A DNA stretch of 64,000 bases from NCBI RefSeq assembly GCF_000309385.1, contig NZ_JH976537.1, positions 2,571,814 through 2,635,813 of the forward strand, written 5' to 3'. Positions 17,081 through 25,889 of the stretch are shown here, piece by piece; positions within the stretch are counted from its first letter, which is position 1, and every line of letters begins with the position of its first letter. The position numbers and the translations under genes are program-made. Under the pieces are notes generated by a model, which was not told where the DNA came from, did no database searches, and saw only the letters and a list, made by a program, of their open reading frames with translations. Source of the stretch: Nodosilinea nodulosa PCC 7104 (lineage in GTDB: Bacteria; Cyanobacteriota; Cyanobacteriia; Phormidesmidales; Phormidesmidaceae).

Positions 17081-17530
17081 ATGACCGCCGCCGCACTCAA
17101 CGCCATTAAAAACTATCTGCCCCTGTCGCCGACCCTGGGCACAGCGGGGCAGCCTACCGCAGAGCAGTTTGAGGCCGTGGCCCAGGCGGGCTATACGGTG
17201 GTGATCAACCTGGCCCTGTCTACCTCAGACAACGCGATCGCCAACGAGGCAGAGCTAGTCAAAAGCCTGGGCATGACCCACTTTCACATTCCGGTGGTGT
17301 GGGAAGCGCCGACCCCGGTGGACTTGGAAATATTTTTTAAGGTGATGGACCGCAATCGCGATCTCAAAACCCTGGTCCACTGCGCTCTCAACATGCGCGT
17401 TTCGGCGTTTGTCTACCTCTACCAAATCCTGCGCCTGGGGATAGATCCCTCCGTAGCCGAGGTTGACCTGCACCGCATCTGGCAGCCCAACCCCACCTGG
17501 CAAGCCTTCATCGATCAATCCCTAAGCTAA
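17081..17530 (+). CDS. Protein tyrosine phosphatase family protein
   Basis: 149 aa. A dual-specificity phosphatase fold with AGQPTAEQF near the start, VINLAL, and the active-site region LVHCALNMRVSAF. The loop here has Cys and Arg separated by four residues rather than the canonical five, as I recall for this cyanobacterial subfamily, so substrate and even activity are open. It is divergent from the thioredoxin-like gene across 60 bp. Confidence 0.75.
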   Translation: MTAAALNAIKNYLPLSPTLGTAGQPTAEQFEAVAQAGYTVVINLALSTSDNAIANEAELVKSLGMTHFHIPVVWEAPTPVDLEIFFKVMDRNRDLKTLVHCALNMRVSAFVYLYQILRLGIDPSVAEVDLHRIWQPNPTWQAFIDQSLS

Positions 17531-17665
17531 CCCACCCCCACCCCATCACCCCCCACCCCATCACTCCCCACCCCATCACTCCCACCTCCCCATCTCCCCC
17601 ACCCTCCCCACCTCCCCATCTCCCCACCTCCCCCATCTCCCCACCTTCCCCACTCCCCACATCCC
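17531..17665. repeat. C-rich short tandem repeat spacer
   Basis: Degenerate repeats of CCCCACCCCATCA and CCCCATCTCCC fill the gap between the phosphatase and J-domain genes. The same repeat style recurs through the nif region. Confidence 0.8.
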
Positions 17666-17688
17666 CTCCCCTCCCTTAAAATGTCTCT

Positions 17689-18399
17689 ATGCCATCAGAG
17701 ACTCATTACCAAACCCTCGAAATTCACGAGACGGCGACCCAGGCGGAGATCAAGCGGGCCTATCGTCGTCTGGCCAAGCAGTTTCACCCCGATAGCCAGA
17801 GCACCCAGGCGTCGCACGATCGCATTGCCCGCATTAACACCGCCTACGAAGTGATTGGCGACCCGTCGCGGCGCACGGTGTACGACCAGCAGCGCCAGGG
17901 CTTTGTAGCGGCTGACCCGGTGGAGAGCGCCACCAACCGGGCCAAGCGCACCGCCGAAGCCCAGCAGGTATACCGCTACGCGCGGGAGGCCACGCAGTCT
18001 TCTGAAGCCCGAGAAGATGCCTGGCTCAAGCTGGTGTACGGCCCGGTAGACAGGCTGTTGGGCAAAATTATGTCGCCCCTGAGGGCGGAGATTCGCAAGC
18101 TGTCTGCCGACCCCTTCGACGATGAGCTGATGGAGGGGTTTATGGCCTATCTAGAGCAGGGGCGCACCTGGCTGGGGCAGGCCCAGGGCAAGTTTAATTC
18201 GATGGCGAACCCGGCCAGCACGGCGGGGGTAGCGGCGGATGTTTACCACTGCCTGGGGCTGCTGGAGGATGGGCTAGATGAGCTGGAGCGCTTCACCATG
18301 AGCTATGAGGAGAGCTACATTCACACCGGGGAAGAGCTGTTTCGGCGGGTGAAGCAGATTCGGGCCGAGGCAAAGGAGCGAGTAAAGCGGTTGGTGTAG
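17689..18399 (+). CDS. J domain-containing (DnaJ-like) protein
   Basis: 236 aa. N-terminal J domain (residues 4-65) with the HPD triad (KQFHPDSQ) needed to stimulate Hsp70 ATPase. There is no Gly/Phe region or zinc finger, so it is a class III J protein rather than DnaJ itself. The C-terminal 150 residues are helical and unassigned. The start follows the C-rich repeat spacer. Confidence 0.88.
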   Translation: MPSETHYQTLEIHETATQAEIKRAYRRLAKQFHPDSQSTQASHDRIARINTAYEVIGDPSRRTVYDQQRQGFVAADPVESATNRAKRTAEAQQVYRYAREATQSSEAREDAWLKLVYGPVDRLLGKIMSPLRAEIRKLSADPFDDELMEGFMAYLEQGRTWLGQAQGKFNSMANPASTAGVAADVYHCLGLLEDGLDELERFTMSYEESYIHTGEELFRRVKQIRAEAKERVKRLV

Positions 18400-18410
18400 A
18401 GTACGCCATC

Positions 18411-18440
18411 GTAGGGGCAAACAGTTGTTTGCCCTCATAG
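18411..18440. repeat. Dispersed hairpin repeat
   Basis: GGGGCAAACA and TGTTTGCCC arms, the same family as 4741-4770; 12 bp downstream of the J-domain gene, so it could double as a terminator. Confidence 0.65.
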
Positions 18441-18654
18441 GTTTTTGCGACGCTCCGCTACCCTATGTTGGACATGGGTTGTTGGCTAAAGCCAAGCCTA
18501 CCGCTGGGGACATTTCGATTGTCCCCAGACCCCCTCGACCAGGGCCGTGCCGCCGCCCTGGACCCAGCGGAAAGGATGTATCGATGGGCCAGTTTAAACC
18601 TCTGTTTTGCGCATTGGCCTGCTGGTAACCGTAATGGGTCTGAGCCATCAACCT

Positions 18655-18689
18655 GTAGGGTGCATCCGCGCAGCGATGCACCATATTTG
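18655..18689. repeat. Dispersed repeat GTAGGGTGCAT family, copy 1
   Basis: GTAGGGTGCATCCGCG followed by CAGCGATGCACC forms a hairpin just before the pseudouridine synthase start. Related copies are at 36100-36134 and, inverted, 36531-36559. Confidence 0.7.
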
Positions 18690-18698
18690 GGGTCTGTT

Positions 18699-19667
18699 AT
18701 GAATCAAGGGTGGGTTTACACCGATCGCATTAACAAAGCCGACACTGGTCTCTCGGTGCTCGACTTCTATAGCGATCGCTATTGTCACTCGACGCAGGCA
18801 GAATGGCGCGATCGCATTCTCTCGGGCCAAATTTGCCAGGATGGCCATCCTGTAGCTCCGGACGATCGCCTTCAGGCGGGGCAAACTTTGGCCTATCATA
18901 GGCCACCGTGGCAAGAGCCCGAGGCGCCGCTGGGGTTTAAGGTGCTGTACGAGGATGAGGATCTGGTGGCGATCGCCAAGCCCGCTGGCCTGCCCGTGCT
19001 CCCCGGCGGCAACTTTCTCACTCACACGCTGCTGCACCAGCTAAAGCTAAAGTACCCCGAGAATACCCCCATCCCTGTGCATCGGCTGGGGCGGGGCACC
19101 TCGGGGGTGATGGTGCTGGGCAGGTCGCCCCTGGCGCGATCGGTGCTCAGTCGCCAGCTGCGCGAATCTACTGCGGCGGCCTGCGATCCTCAAGCTCCCC
19201 ACCCGATTCGCAAGACCTACCGCGCCCTAATTGGCCCCAGCAATTTGCCGGATACCTTTACGCTGACAACGGCGATCGGCAAGGTCAATCATCCCGTCCT
19301 GGGGTATGTGTACGCCGCCAGCCCAACCGGCCTGCCCGCCTACAGCGATGGCAAGGTGCTGCACCGCACCCCAACCTCTACCCTTCTGGAAGTCACCATT
19401 CGCACCGGGCGCCCCCACCAAATTCGCATCCACCTGGCCGCTGCCGGATTTCCCCTCTTGGGCGACCCGCTCTATGGGGTTGGTGGAGTGCCCCTAGCAC
19501 TGGAAGCTTCCCCAAATGGAAAGATTCCAGTGCCAGGGGATGTTGGCTACCATCTCCATGCTTACCAATTGAACCTAGAGCATCCCAGGACTCAGAAGGC
19601 TATGGAGTTAATTAGTGAGCCTCCAAAGATTTTGCAACATCTCTATTCCACATTCCACCAGGCTTGA
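18699..19667 (+). CDS. RluA family pseudouridine synthase
   Basis: 322 aa from ATG 18699; an in-frame upstream extension to 18465 runs through dispersed repeats and is unlikely to be translated. The catalytic region reads PVHRLGRGTSGVMVLG; the Asp usual in HRLDxxTSG is replaced by Gly (HRLGRGTSG), a form I recall in a cyanobacterial/plant subgroup. GRPHQIRIHLA near the C-terminus is the family's RNA-binding signature. Role: rRNA or tRNA uridine isomerisation, if active. Confidence 0.82.
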   Translation: MNQGWVYTDRINKADTGLSVLDFYSDRYCHSTQAEWRDRILSGQICQDGHPVAPDDRLQAGQTLAYHRPPWQEPEAPLGFKVLYEDEDLVAIAKPAGLPVLPGGNFLTHTLLHQLKLKYPENTPIPVHRLGRGTSGVMVLGRSPLARSVLSRQLRESTAAACDPQAPHPIRKTYRALIGPSNLPDTFTLTTAIGKVNHPVLGYVYAASPTGLPAYSDGKVLHRTPTSTLLEVTIRTGRPHQIRIHLAAAGFPLLGDPLYGVGGVPLALEASPNGKIPVPGDVGYHLHAYQLNLEHPRTQKAMELISEPPKILQHLYSTFHQA

Positions 19668-19759
19668 GTCAACACTTAGATCTTCATTGGATGCCTTGAA
19701 TCTGTAATCGTACTTAGCCAGGGCCTTGCCAAAGAATAGGTTCAAATGTACCATTATTT

Positions 19760-19779
19760 TATAGTTCAATTGAACTATA
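19760..19779. promoter_or_regulatory. 20-bp perfect palindrome at island left edge
   Basis: TATAGTTCAA followed by its exact reverse complement, 56 bp upstream of the small ORF at 19836. It resembles MarR-type operators in form (TTCAATTGAA core). It could control the small ORF. Confidence 0.55.
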
Positions 19780-19835
19780 GGGTGTGTCGCCATATTTCCC
19801 TTTACTTCATCTCCTATCACAAGGAAAAGTGCATT

Positions 19836-20009
19836 ATGACCCCCTATACAAGATTTAAAGATGCTTCAGAGGATAATCAGGGCCGCGGCTGTAGTACCGA
19901 TTCTTCGGTTACTAAGGCAAAAGAGTCATACGATCGACGAGCCGAGGATGCTGAAGCTACTTTACGAGACAAGCAAGCTAGCGAGCGAGCGTCTTACAGA
20001 AATGCTTGA
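19836..20009 (+). CDS. Small hypothetical protein, 57 aa
   Basis: 57 aa, very polar, rich in Glu, Asp, Arg and Ser, with a helical C-terminal half (AKESYDRRAEDAEATLRDKQ) that could form a coiled coil. ATG preceded by AAGGAAAA, a fair ribosome binding site, and by a 20-bp palindrome. It lies in the AT-rich island to the left of the TIR pair. Family unknown; it may be a small regulatory protein or chance. Confidence 0.4.
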   Translation: MTPYTRFKDASEDNQGRGCSTDSSVTKAKESYDRRAEDAEATLRDKQASERASYRNA

Positions 20010-20349
20010 TCTTCTAAGAAGTTAGCTAGTGACTCACGGTTCGCTTATTTTTTCTTAGTGTTCCATGAGTTAACCAAACACTATATGTATAGCCCAAAGG
20101 TATGTTTGCCAGTTACCTCAATTAGGTGATTAAAGATCCACAAGGTGTGCGTTTAGCAATACCCTTGATTAAGGGCTAACAACCATATTCCACCATAATC
20201 TGAAAAGTCGTTTCAAAACGAGCGAACCGAGAGTTTTAAATAGTCTGGTTAAAGATTCAATAAAGATAGTCGATAAGGCTATAAAAGTGTCCTGATTTAT
20301 TATTTTTATTGTGTATATGGAATCGGCAGTTAGTTTTGGAGCCGATACC

Positions 20350-20523
20350 ATGTCCTTTGATGATTGTCTTGACAAGGCTAGAGAGCTCAAAAGGCAAGGA
20401 TGCAATAATGAGGATATACTACAAATATTGATGCAGTACTGTAAGGCTGCTAGCGAAGCTGAGCGTGCATTAAAGGAACTGCAGGCAGAAGAACGCAGAA
20501 GATTTAATTCCAACGAGTTTTAG
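20350..20523 (+). CDS. Small helical hypothetical protein, 57 aa
   Basis: 57 aa from ATG 20350, chosen for the GGAG 8 bp upstream; in-frame GTG 20311 and ATG 20317 lack a binding site. Sequence SFDDCLDKARELKRQGCNNE then a charged helix ending RRRFNSNEF. It converges on the EAD-like gene, and the two stops are separated by a 19-bp-stem inverted repeat. Unknown function; an antitoxin-like or regulatory role would be speculation. Confidence 0.5.
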   Translation: MSFDDCLDKARELKRQGCNNEDILQILMQYCKAASEAERALKELQAEERRRFNSNEF

Positions 20524-20527
20524 CTTA

Positions 20528-20574
20528 CCTTTCTATGAGCAAGAATGATCGTACTATTCTTGCTCATAGAAAGG
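20528..20574. terminator. Bidirectional hairpin made from the 3' end of the EAD-like gene
   Basis: Perfect 19-bp inverted repeat (left arm CCTTTCTATGAGCAAGAAT) with a 9-nt loop. The right arm is the last codons (encoding PFYEQE) of the minus-strand gene; the left arm is an inverted copy of it. It separates two convergent genes. Confidence 0.7.
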
Positions 20575-21582
20575 CAGCTGAGAAATCAAATAATCAATGC
20601 AATCACTTGCGAGTTTTCTGCTAGCGGCATCAAAACGTCCAGACATATCTCTATCAATAGCATCCTTGATTAAGGAAAATGCTGCCGCATAAACTCGGTG
20701 ATCAAAAACCAAAGGAATTTCAGGAGAATCCAATATATCATGCCTTCCCCATTTCAGGCAATGAGAAATTTGCTCTAAAAACTGATATATGGAAAAGCAA
20801 AAATAACTAACCTTCTCAGGATTTGTGCTGCTTTCAATGTCTGGGAAAGCCTTCAACGCCTCGCGGCCAAAGCGCTTTGCTAAAGCCTTTCGAGTTCTGT
20901 CAATCCAAACGGCAATTCCGGCTGACTCTTCGAGGTCTTGAATGAAATCTTCAAGAATTTTTAACTCGCTTTGCTTGCATCTTCTTTCCTGAACAAGCTT
21001 CTCTATAGCGCTAGGATTTAGCAATTTTTCGCTCTCAATCCTAAGGCTTTCAATCTTCTTGACTAGATTTTCTTTGCCCTCTTCTAAAAGACTTTTTGCA
21101 GCGGAGTGAAGCTTATCTAATCTGTAGTTGAAATCATTTAAAGAATGGATTTCCTGTTTTAATATTGTAAATGCATTCTGCTGGGTGGTGCTCAAATATC
21201 CTTTTTTGTCGAAATTTTCTATTAGTCTTAAGTCAGAATTAACTTGCTTGATTTGTTCGGAATCCACCTTTAGGATTTCTAGTGGTCGCCTCTCTAGATG
21301 CCTGAATATCGCACCACCTGATAAATCATTGGCACTCTTAATTGCAGACACCAGCATGTCAATAGAATTTTGGTCTAAATTATGGTTGATAATATCCCCG
21401 ATATGGATTTCGGAAGCCTGTCCTACGGTAACGCCATATTTTCCAAGCTGGATAGCTGCGTTATGAGGGTTTTCAATCAAATCACATCTAAGCTTCTGAA
21501 TAGTCTCCTCATCTAAACTACTATCTAAATAATTGGAGTCATCATAGGATTCTGAACTTTTCATGCTGCACCACTGAAGCAT
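20554..21582 (-). CDS. Protein with EAD-like N-terminal motif and coiled coil; TIR partner
   Basis: 342 aa; Met7 (21564) is an alternative start. Residues about 40-72 read N-x-A-A-I-Q-L-G-K-Y-G then TVGQASEIHIGDIIN, which resembles the short effector-associated-domain motif (inxGx...IHIGD...) found at the ends of proteins in prokaryotic conflict systems. Residues about 140-225 are a charged coiled coil; the C-terminal third (KALAKRFGREALKAFPDIES onward) is helical and unrecognised. It lies 184 bp downstream of the TIR gene on the same strand and in the same AT-rich island, so the two are probably one module. The EAD assignment is from memory of motifs. Confidence 0.55.
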   Translation of the reverse strand: MLQWCSMKSSESYDDSNYLDSSLDEETIQKLRCDLIENPHNAAIQLGKYGVTVGQASEIHIGDIINHNLDQNSIDMLVSAIKSANDLSGGAIFRHLERRPLEILKVDSEQIKQVNSDLRLIENFDKKGYLSTTQQNAFTILKQEIHSLNDFNYRLDKLHSAAKSLLEEGKENLVKKIESLRIESEKLLNPSAIEKLVQERRCKQSELKILEDFIQDLEESAGIAVWIDRTRKALAKRFGREALKAFPDIESSTNPEKVSYFCFSIYQFLEQISHCLKWGRHDILDSPEIPLVFDHRVYAAAFSLIKDAIDRDMSGRFDAASRKLASDCIDYLISQLPFYEQE

Positions 21583-21766
21583 TACAGAAGTACGGATATA
21601 GTCAACGCCGAACTTCTATTATCATTTTGCTTTTAAGCAGGGAACTTGAGGATTATCCTAATCCTTATTTTTGATTACCTGTAATCAAATTTTCGCAGAC
21701 AGGTTGGTTGTCAATGAAAACAAATTAAGCTCTGGCAGGATTTTGTGCGCCGCAACAGCTAGGCAG

Positions 21767-22378
21767 TCAGTCATTATAGTTATCACCAATACGAATATTT
21801 TTGGCTTTATCAATCTTGGTATTATTTTTTCCAAATTGATAAGTTACGTTGTTACTTGATCCCGCTATGTTGCCATCCCCCGAGATCAAAATGCTTCTTT
21901 CTGAATTGCCGCCGACTGAAATACTTCGATCACTATTTTCTTTGTTTTGCTGAGGATTCTCAAAGGGTTCCCGATTGCTTCCATCATTAGCTAGAACTGA
22001 GTTCAAATCCCGAATGAGAGAGATGATACCCATAACGTAATCTTGCTCTGTAGTCAAATTCCTGTAGTGCAACTGCTTGAGTTCTGCTGGAACTTCACAG
22101 GGTGAAATTAGCAGAGGAATTATAAGCTTTTCGAGTGTTAGAGCAGTCTCCCATTCCCATTCCACATATTCAGACACCACGGCAGCAGGAGTTAGTAAAA
22201 CTACCACTGCGTCTACGGCGCGCAGCGCTGCTCGAAGCTGTGTCTTTAAAACCTTGCCACCTTCCATGGCTTCAATGTCGCGCCAAATCTGAAATCCTGC
22301 TTGTTCTAGCTCTGTTTTCAGGCGGGCGGCAGCGGCTTGACCGTCTTTGAGCGCATAAGACAGAAAAATGGTACCCAT
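21767..22378 (-). CDS. TIR domain protein with glycine-rich tail
   Basis: 203 aa. Residues 2-125 are a TIR domain: IFLSYALKDGQAAAARL, an AVVVLLTP strand and SEYVEWEWETAL, where a Glu in the W-E-W-E cluster (residues 75 or 77) is in the position of the NAD+-cleaving catalytic Glu. Residues 150-203 are low-complexity, with beta-strand-like repeats SISVGG, SILISGDGN and VTYQFGKN, ending NIRIGDNYND. Bacterial TIR enzymes typically deplete NAD+ or make signals on phage infection. The tail's I-R-I-G-D resembles the I-H-I-G-D of the neighbouring protein. Confidence 0.75.
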   Translation of the reverse strand: MGTIFLSYALKDGQAAAARLKTELEQAGFQIWRDIEAMEGGKVLKTQLRAALRAVDAVVVLLTPAAVVSEYVEWEWETALTLEKLIIPLLISPCEVPAELKQLHYRNLTTEQDYVMGIISLIRDLNSVLANDGSNREPFENPQQNKENSDRSISVGGNSERSILISGDGNIAGSSNNVTYQFGKNNTKIDKAKNIRIGDNYND

Positions 22379-22539
22379 AGGGACTAGCCTATAGAAAGAT
22401 CATTGGTTCGTTCTACTTATTCCAAGATCTCAGGGAAAACACGGGTTAACGTTAAAGTAACACGTAACCTAAGCAAAGGTTGCTCAGGTCAGGATTTTTT
22501 GATCTTTAGTCAAAAAGTTACAGTGGTTCTGGCTTTTCT

Positions 22540-22944
22540 TCAGCGCGATCGCACCATCAGCAGTTGATTGGACTGGGTAAAGCCGTACTTTTCGTAGAAA
22601 GGCTGCATTTCGGGTGTGCAAAAAAGCTGAATGCACTCCACCTCAGCAAGCTGAGGATGGGTGGTGATGTGCTCAATGAGTTTGGCGCCTAGTCCCTGGC
22701 CGCGATAGTCTGCCGCCACAATCACATCGAACACGATCGCCCGGTACACCCAATCCGTCAGCACCCGGCAAAAGGCCGCTAGCCGCTGCGCCTCGTCATT
22801 CCACAGGCCAAAGAGCAGGTCGCTGTTGCTCAGCAGAGTGGGCACATCGTCCAGGGCACGTTCTTTGCTCCACCACTCCTGCAAGTACATCTGGTGAAGC
22901 TGCTCCACCTGAGTTGGGGTGAGCTGATGAATAAGGGTAAGCAT
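22540..22944 (-). CDS. GNAT family N-acetyltransferase
   Basis: 134 aa. The acetyl-CoA loop reads ADYRGQGLGAKLIEHI, the R/Q-x-x-G-x-G/A signature, followed by LFCTPEMQPFYEKYGF, typical of small-molecule GNAT enzymes. Substrate unknown. It marks the return to normal base composition to the right of the AT-rich island. Confidence 0.88.
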   Translation of the reverse strand: MLTLIHQLTPTQVEQLHQMYLQEWWSKERALDDVPTLLSNSDLLFGLWNDEAQRLAAFCRVLTDWVYRAIVFDVIVAADYRGQGLGAKLIEHITTHPQLAEVECIQLFCTPEMQPFYEKYGFTQSNQLLMVRSR

Positions 22945-23239
22945 AGGTAGATATCGTTTCTTTAACAGTACGGTTATCCTGACCCAAAGGCTAAATCAAA
23001 AGGCTACGATCGGGGTATAGCCGAGCAAAAGACCTATCTTACTGCCGATGGCAAGGGTCAGGGCTATCGATACAGTTTATGCATAGCTACATTGCAGCCC
23101 CGTCACTTAGCTGGTGAAGCACGCGAGATTTGGGGGCAATTGGCTACTACCGCCAGCAACGGCTCAGGGGCAATGGCTCTCTGCGGCCCACTTTTGAGCA
23201 TTGTCCTGGCACTGATCATCTATACCGGAGGATACCTCC

Positions 23240-23671
23240 ATGAAACGCACTTTGCTCGCTGGAGCGGCAGTTGCTATTCCTTTAATTTTTACTATGCCTG
23301 TCCAGGCCGAAAACCCGGCCCATGTGCAGCAGCTGCTAGAAACTAATCTCTGCCAGGGCTGCGATCTCTCTGGCGCAGACCTGGCTCAGGCCCACCTGAT
23401 TGGGGCCGACCTGCGCGACTCCAATTTGCAGGGCACCAACCTTGCAGAGGCCAATTTAGAGGGGGCCGACCTCAGCCGCGCCGACCTCACCGGGGCCAAC
23501 CTCAGCCGCGCTTTTTTGACCAATGCGCTGCTGCAAGATGCCACCCTCGACTGGGCCAACCTGACCGACGCCCGCGTCTACTTTGCCGACGTCACCGGGG
23601 CATCGCTACTGAACGCTGATCTAACCGGAGCCGAAATTGTCGGCACTCCCATCAGCATTGGTGGAGATTAG
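23240..23671 (+). CDS. Secreted pentapeptide-repeat protein
   Basis: 143 aa. Signal peptide at residues 1-24 (MKRTLLAGAAVAIPLIFTMP, cleavage after VQA). After a CQGC pair come about 16 tandem pentapeptides of the A(D/N)LxX type (DLSGADLAQAHLIGADL), predicting a right-handed quadrilateral beta helix in the periplasm or thylakoid lumen. GGAGG lies 8 bp before the ATG. Function of these abundant cyanobacterial proteins is generally unknown. Confidence 0.9.
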   Translation: MKRTLLAGAAVAIPLIFTMPVQAENPAHVQQLLETNLCQGCDLSGADLAQAHLIGADLRDSNLQGTNLAEANLEGADLSRADLTGANLSRAFLTNALLQDATLDWANLTDARVYFADVTGASLLNADLTGAEIVGTPISIGGD

Positions 23672-23740
23672 CCTGGGGCTATAGCTGCGACTGGTTTCCT
23701 TTCAGGCCTTTTAGGATTGATCTCTCCCAAGCCAACAGCC

Positions 23741-25768
23741 CTAAGCCAGCAGCATTAGCCGCTCTGGCGGTAGCACGACCGACCAGGGCAGAGGCATAGT
23801 CTTTAGAACAGTCCACTTGTCCTTAAAAACTTCTACCTGCACCTCGTAGTCGCCCGGGTGGCCGGGGGGATTGTGCAGCTTGAGGAATAGAGTCATGCGG
23901 TGAGGGGTTTCGCTGGTCATGGCTAGCCAGCAGGGAAATGTGTTCGGCAGGGCTGTGCCGCAGGCAGAGGGCGATTCAGCCATGAGAGCACCCGGAGATA
24001 GGGGGATGGCGCTGTGGTCTGGCGACAGCTCATGTCTGCGATCCAGCGAACTGGGGTGATTGGCTTTTGGGCGACCTTGCGGCTGGTTTGGGGCTGAAGG
24101 GATGAAGGTGTCTTCGCGGCCAAGGGCTTCTAAAAAGCCAAACTGGTGCGCGCGCATGCCGATATGGGTCAGGGCAGGGGGAATAGGATCGCTCACCTGC
24201 AGGGTGCAACCCCAATCCAGGGCATGGATGGTAGATGCATTGACGGCTACTGCCCGTGAAATATTTTTACAGCCAGTGAGTTTAGCGGCACTGACGGTTT
24301 GGGGATATTCCAGCACCCGATGCTTGGTGTCGCAGGTGCTGATGCGTCCCTGATCCATGACCAGAAGATGGCTGCAAACCCGATAGGCTTCTTCGATATT
24401 GTGGGTCACCAGGAGGGTGACGCCGGGATATTGCTCCAGCCACAGCCGCAGGTCTCGCTCGATGAGGTAGCGCAGGTGGGTATCGAGGGCCGAGAACGGC
24501 TCATCCAGCAGCAGCACCTCGGGCTGGCTGGCCAGCACCCGCGCCATGGCCACCCGCTGCTGCTGGCCACCGGAAAGCTGGCTGGGGTAGCGATGCTCTA
24601 ACCCTTCAAGCTGCACGGCCCCTAGCTGGGCCTCAACAATCTGCCGCTGCCGCTGGGCCGAAAGGTTGGGGGGCAGGCCAAAGGCAATATTTTCGGCCAC
24701 CGTGAGGTGGGGGAACAGGGCATAGTTTTGGAACAGAACGCCGACGCTGCGATCGCGGCAGGGCAAGTTAACTCCCGTTTCTGAGTCAAACAGCACGCGC
24801 CCGTTCAGCACAATCCGCCCGGTGTCGGGCATTTCTGTGCCCGCAATGCACCGCAAAATCAGGCTCTTGCCCGCCCCGGAGGCCCCGAGCAGGCCCAGGG
24901 GCTGGCGATCGCTGCAAAAAGATACGTCGAGGGTGAAGCCAGGCAGGCGTTTGGTGAGGGTGACTGAGAGGTGGGGGGAGGTGGGCAGGGGAGATGGAGG
25001 AGATGGGGAAAATGGGGGAGTGGGGAAGGTTCTTTGGCGGGCGGCGGTACCAGTGTGCTTGGCCTGGCTGGCGTTCTGGCTGCGCGTCTGGCTGGATTTT
25101 CTGTCTCTGTTGCTCTGTCGCCCTCGCTGCCAGCGGTTTAACCAGACCAGCCCCCCTAAAGTAATCGCCAGAATAACGCCGGTCCAGGCGGCGGCTTCCC
25201 AAAAGGCTCCGGCCTCGACGGCAAAGTAGATGGCCATGGGAATGGTCTGGGTTTTGCCGGGAATATTGCCGGCCAGCATCAAGGTGGCACCAAATTCGCC
25301 CAGGGCGCGGGCAAAGGCAAGGGTGGTGCCGGCCAGCACGCCCGGCAGGGCCAGGGGTAGGGTAATACGCCAGAACAGCCGCAGTTCAGAGGCGCCCAGG
25401 GTGCGGGCCGCAGCTTGCAGGTTGTCGTCTATTTGCTCCAGCGACCCCAGCACGGTTTTGTACATCAGCGGAAAGGCAACAACCGTGGCGGTGAGAACGG
25501 CGGCGTACCAGGTGAAGACAACGCTGCCCCCGGCGGCCTCCAGCAGGGCACCAATGGGGCCATGTTTGCCCACCAGCAGCAGCAGCAAAAACCCCAGCAC
25601 CGTGGGCGGCAGCACCAGGGGGGCCAGGAAGCACCCGTCTAGCAGCGATTGCCAGCGCCCCCGATAGTGGTGCATAAACTCGGCGGCGGCCAGGCCCAGG
25701 CCAACGGTGAGCAAGGTGGCAATGACGGCAATGCGCAGGGAGATCCAGAGCGGGGAGAGATCGAGCAT
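23741..25768 (-). CDS. modBC: Molybdate ABC transporter permease-ATPase fusion (ModBC)
   Basis: 675 aa from ATG 25768. Residues 1-220 are the ModB permease (five or six helices, with the EAA-type loop [20 protein letters not shown]). A low-complexity linker (about 230-265) leads to the ModC ATPase: Walker [10 protein letters not shown], signature [15 protein letters not shown], Walker [12 protein letters not shown]. The C-terminus has a molybdate-binding TOBE-like tail. Such ModBC fusions are known in cyanobacteria. With modA directly upstream on the same strand it imports molybdate, needed for the FeMo cofactor made by the nearby nif genes. Confidence 0.92.
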   Translation of the reverse strand: MLDLSPLWISLRIAVIATLLTVGLGLAAAEFMHHYRGRWQSLLDGCFLAPLVLPPTVLGFLLLLLVGKHGPIGALLEAAGGSVVFTWYAAVLTATVVAFPLMYKTVLGSLEQIDDNLQAAARTLGASELRLFWRITLPLALPGVLAGTTLAFARALGEFGATLMLAGNIPGKTQTIPMAIYFAVEAGAFWEAAAWTGVILAITLGGLVWLNRWQRGRQSNRDRKSSQTRSQNASQAKHTGTAARQRTFPTPPFSPSPPSPLPTSPHLSVTLTKRLPGFTLDVSFCSDRQPLGLLGASGAGKSLILRCIAGTEMPDTGRIVLNGRVLFDSETGVNLPCRDRSVGVLFQNYALFPHLTVAENIAFGLPPNLSAQRQRQIVEAQLGAVQLEGLEHRYPSQLSGGQQQRVAMARVLASQPEVLLLDEPFSALDTHLRYLIERDLRLWLEQYPGVTLLVTHNIEEAYRVCSHLLVMDQGRISTCDTKHRVLEYPQTVSAAKLTGCKNISRAVAVNASTIHALDWGCTLQVSDPIPPALTHIGMRAHQFGFLEALGREDTFIPSAPNQPQGRPKANHPSSLDRRHELSPDHSAIPLSPGALMAESPSACGTALPNTFPCWLAMTSETPHRMTLFLKLHNPPGHPGDYEVQVEVFKDKWTVLKTMPLPWSVVLPPERLMLLA

Positions 25769-25889
25769 GGCATGGGTATTGATGGTGGAGCAGAGGTGGG
25801 GGAAGAGGGCAAAAGATGGGTCTGAAGTCTGTCTCGCACGTCGCCGCATCCCCCCGACGCCGCGTCTACCGCCTTCACTCTAGAGCTAA

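Noticed and set aside
23741..25768. modB-modC fusion as a novelty
   Set aside because: Fused ModBC proteins are already known in cyanobacteria; recorded as an ordinary feature.
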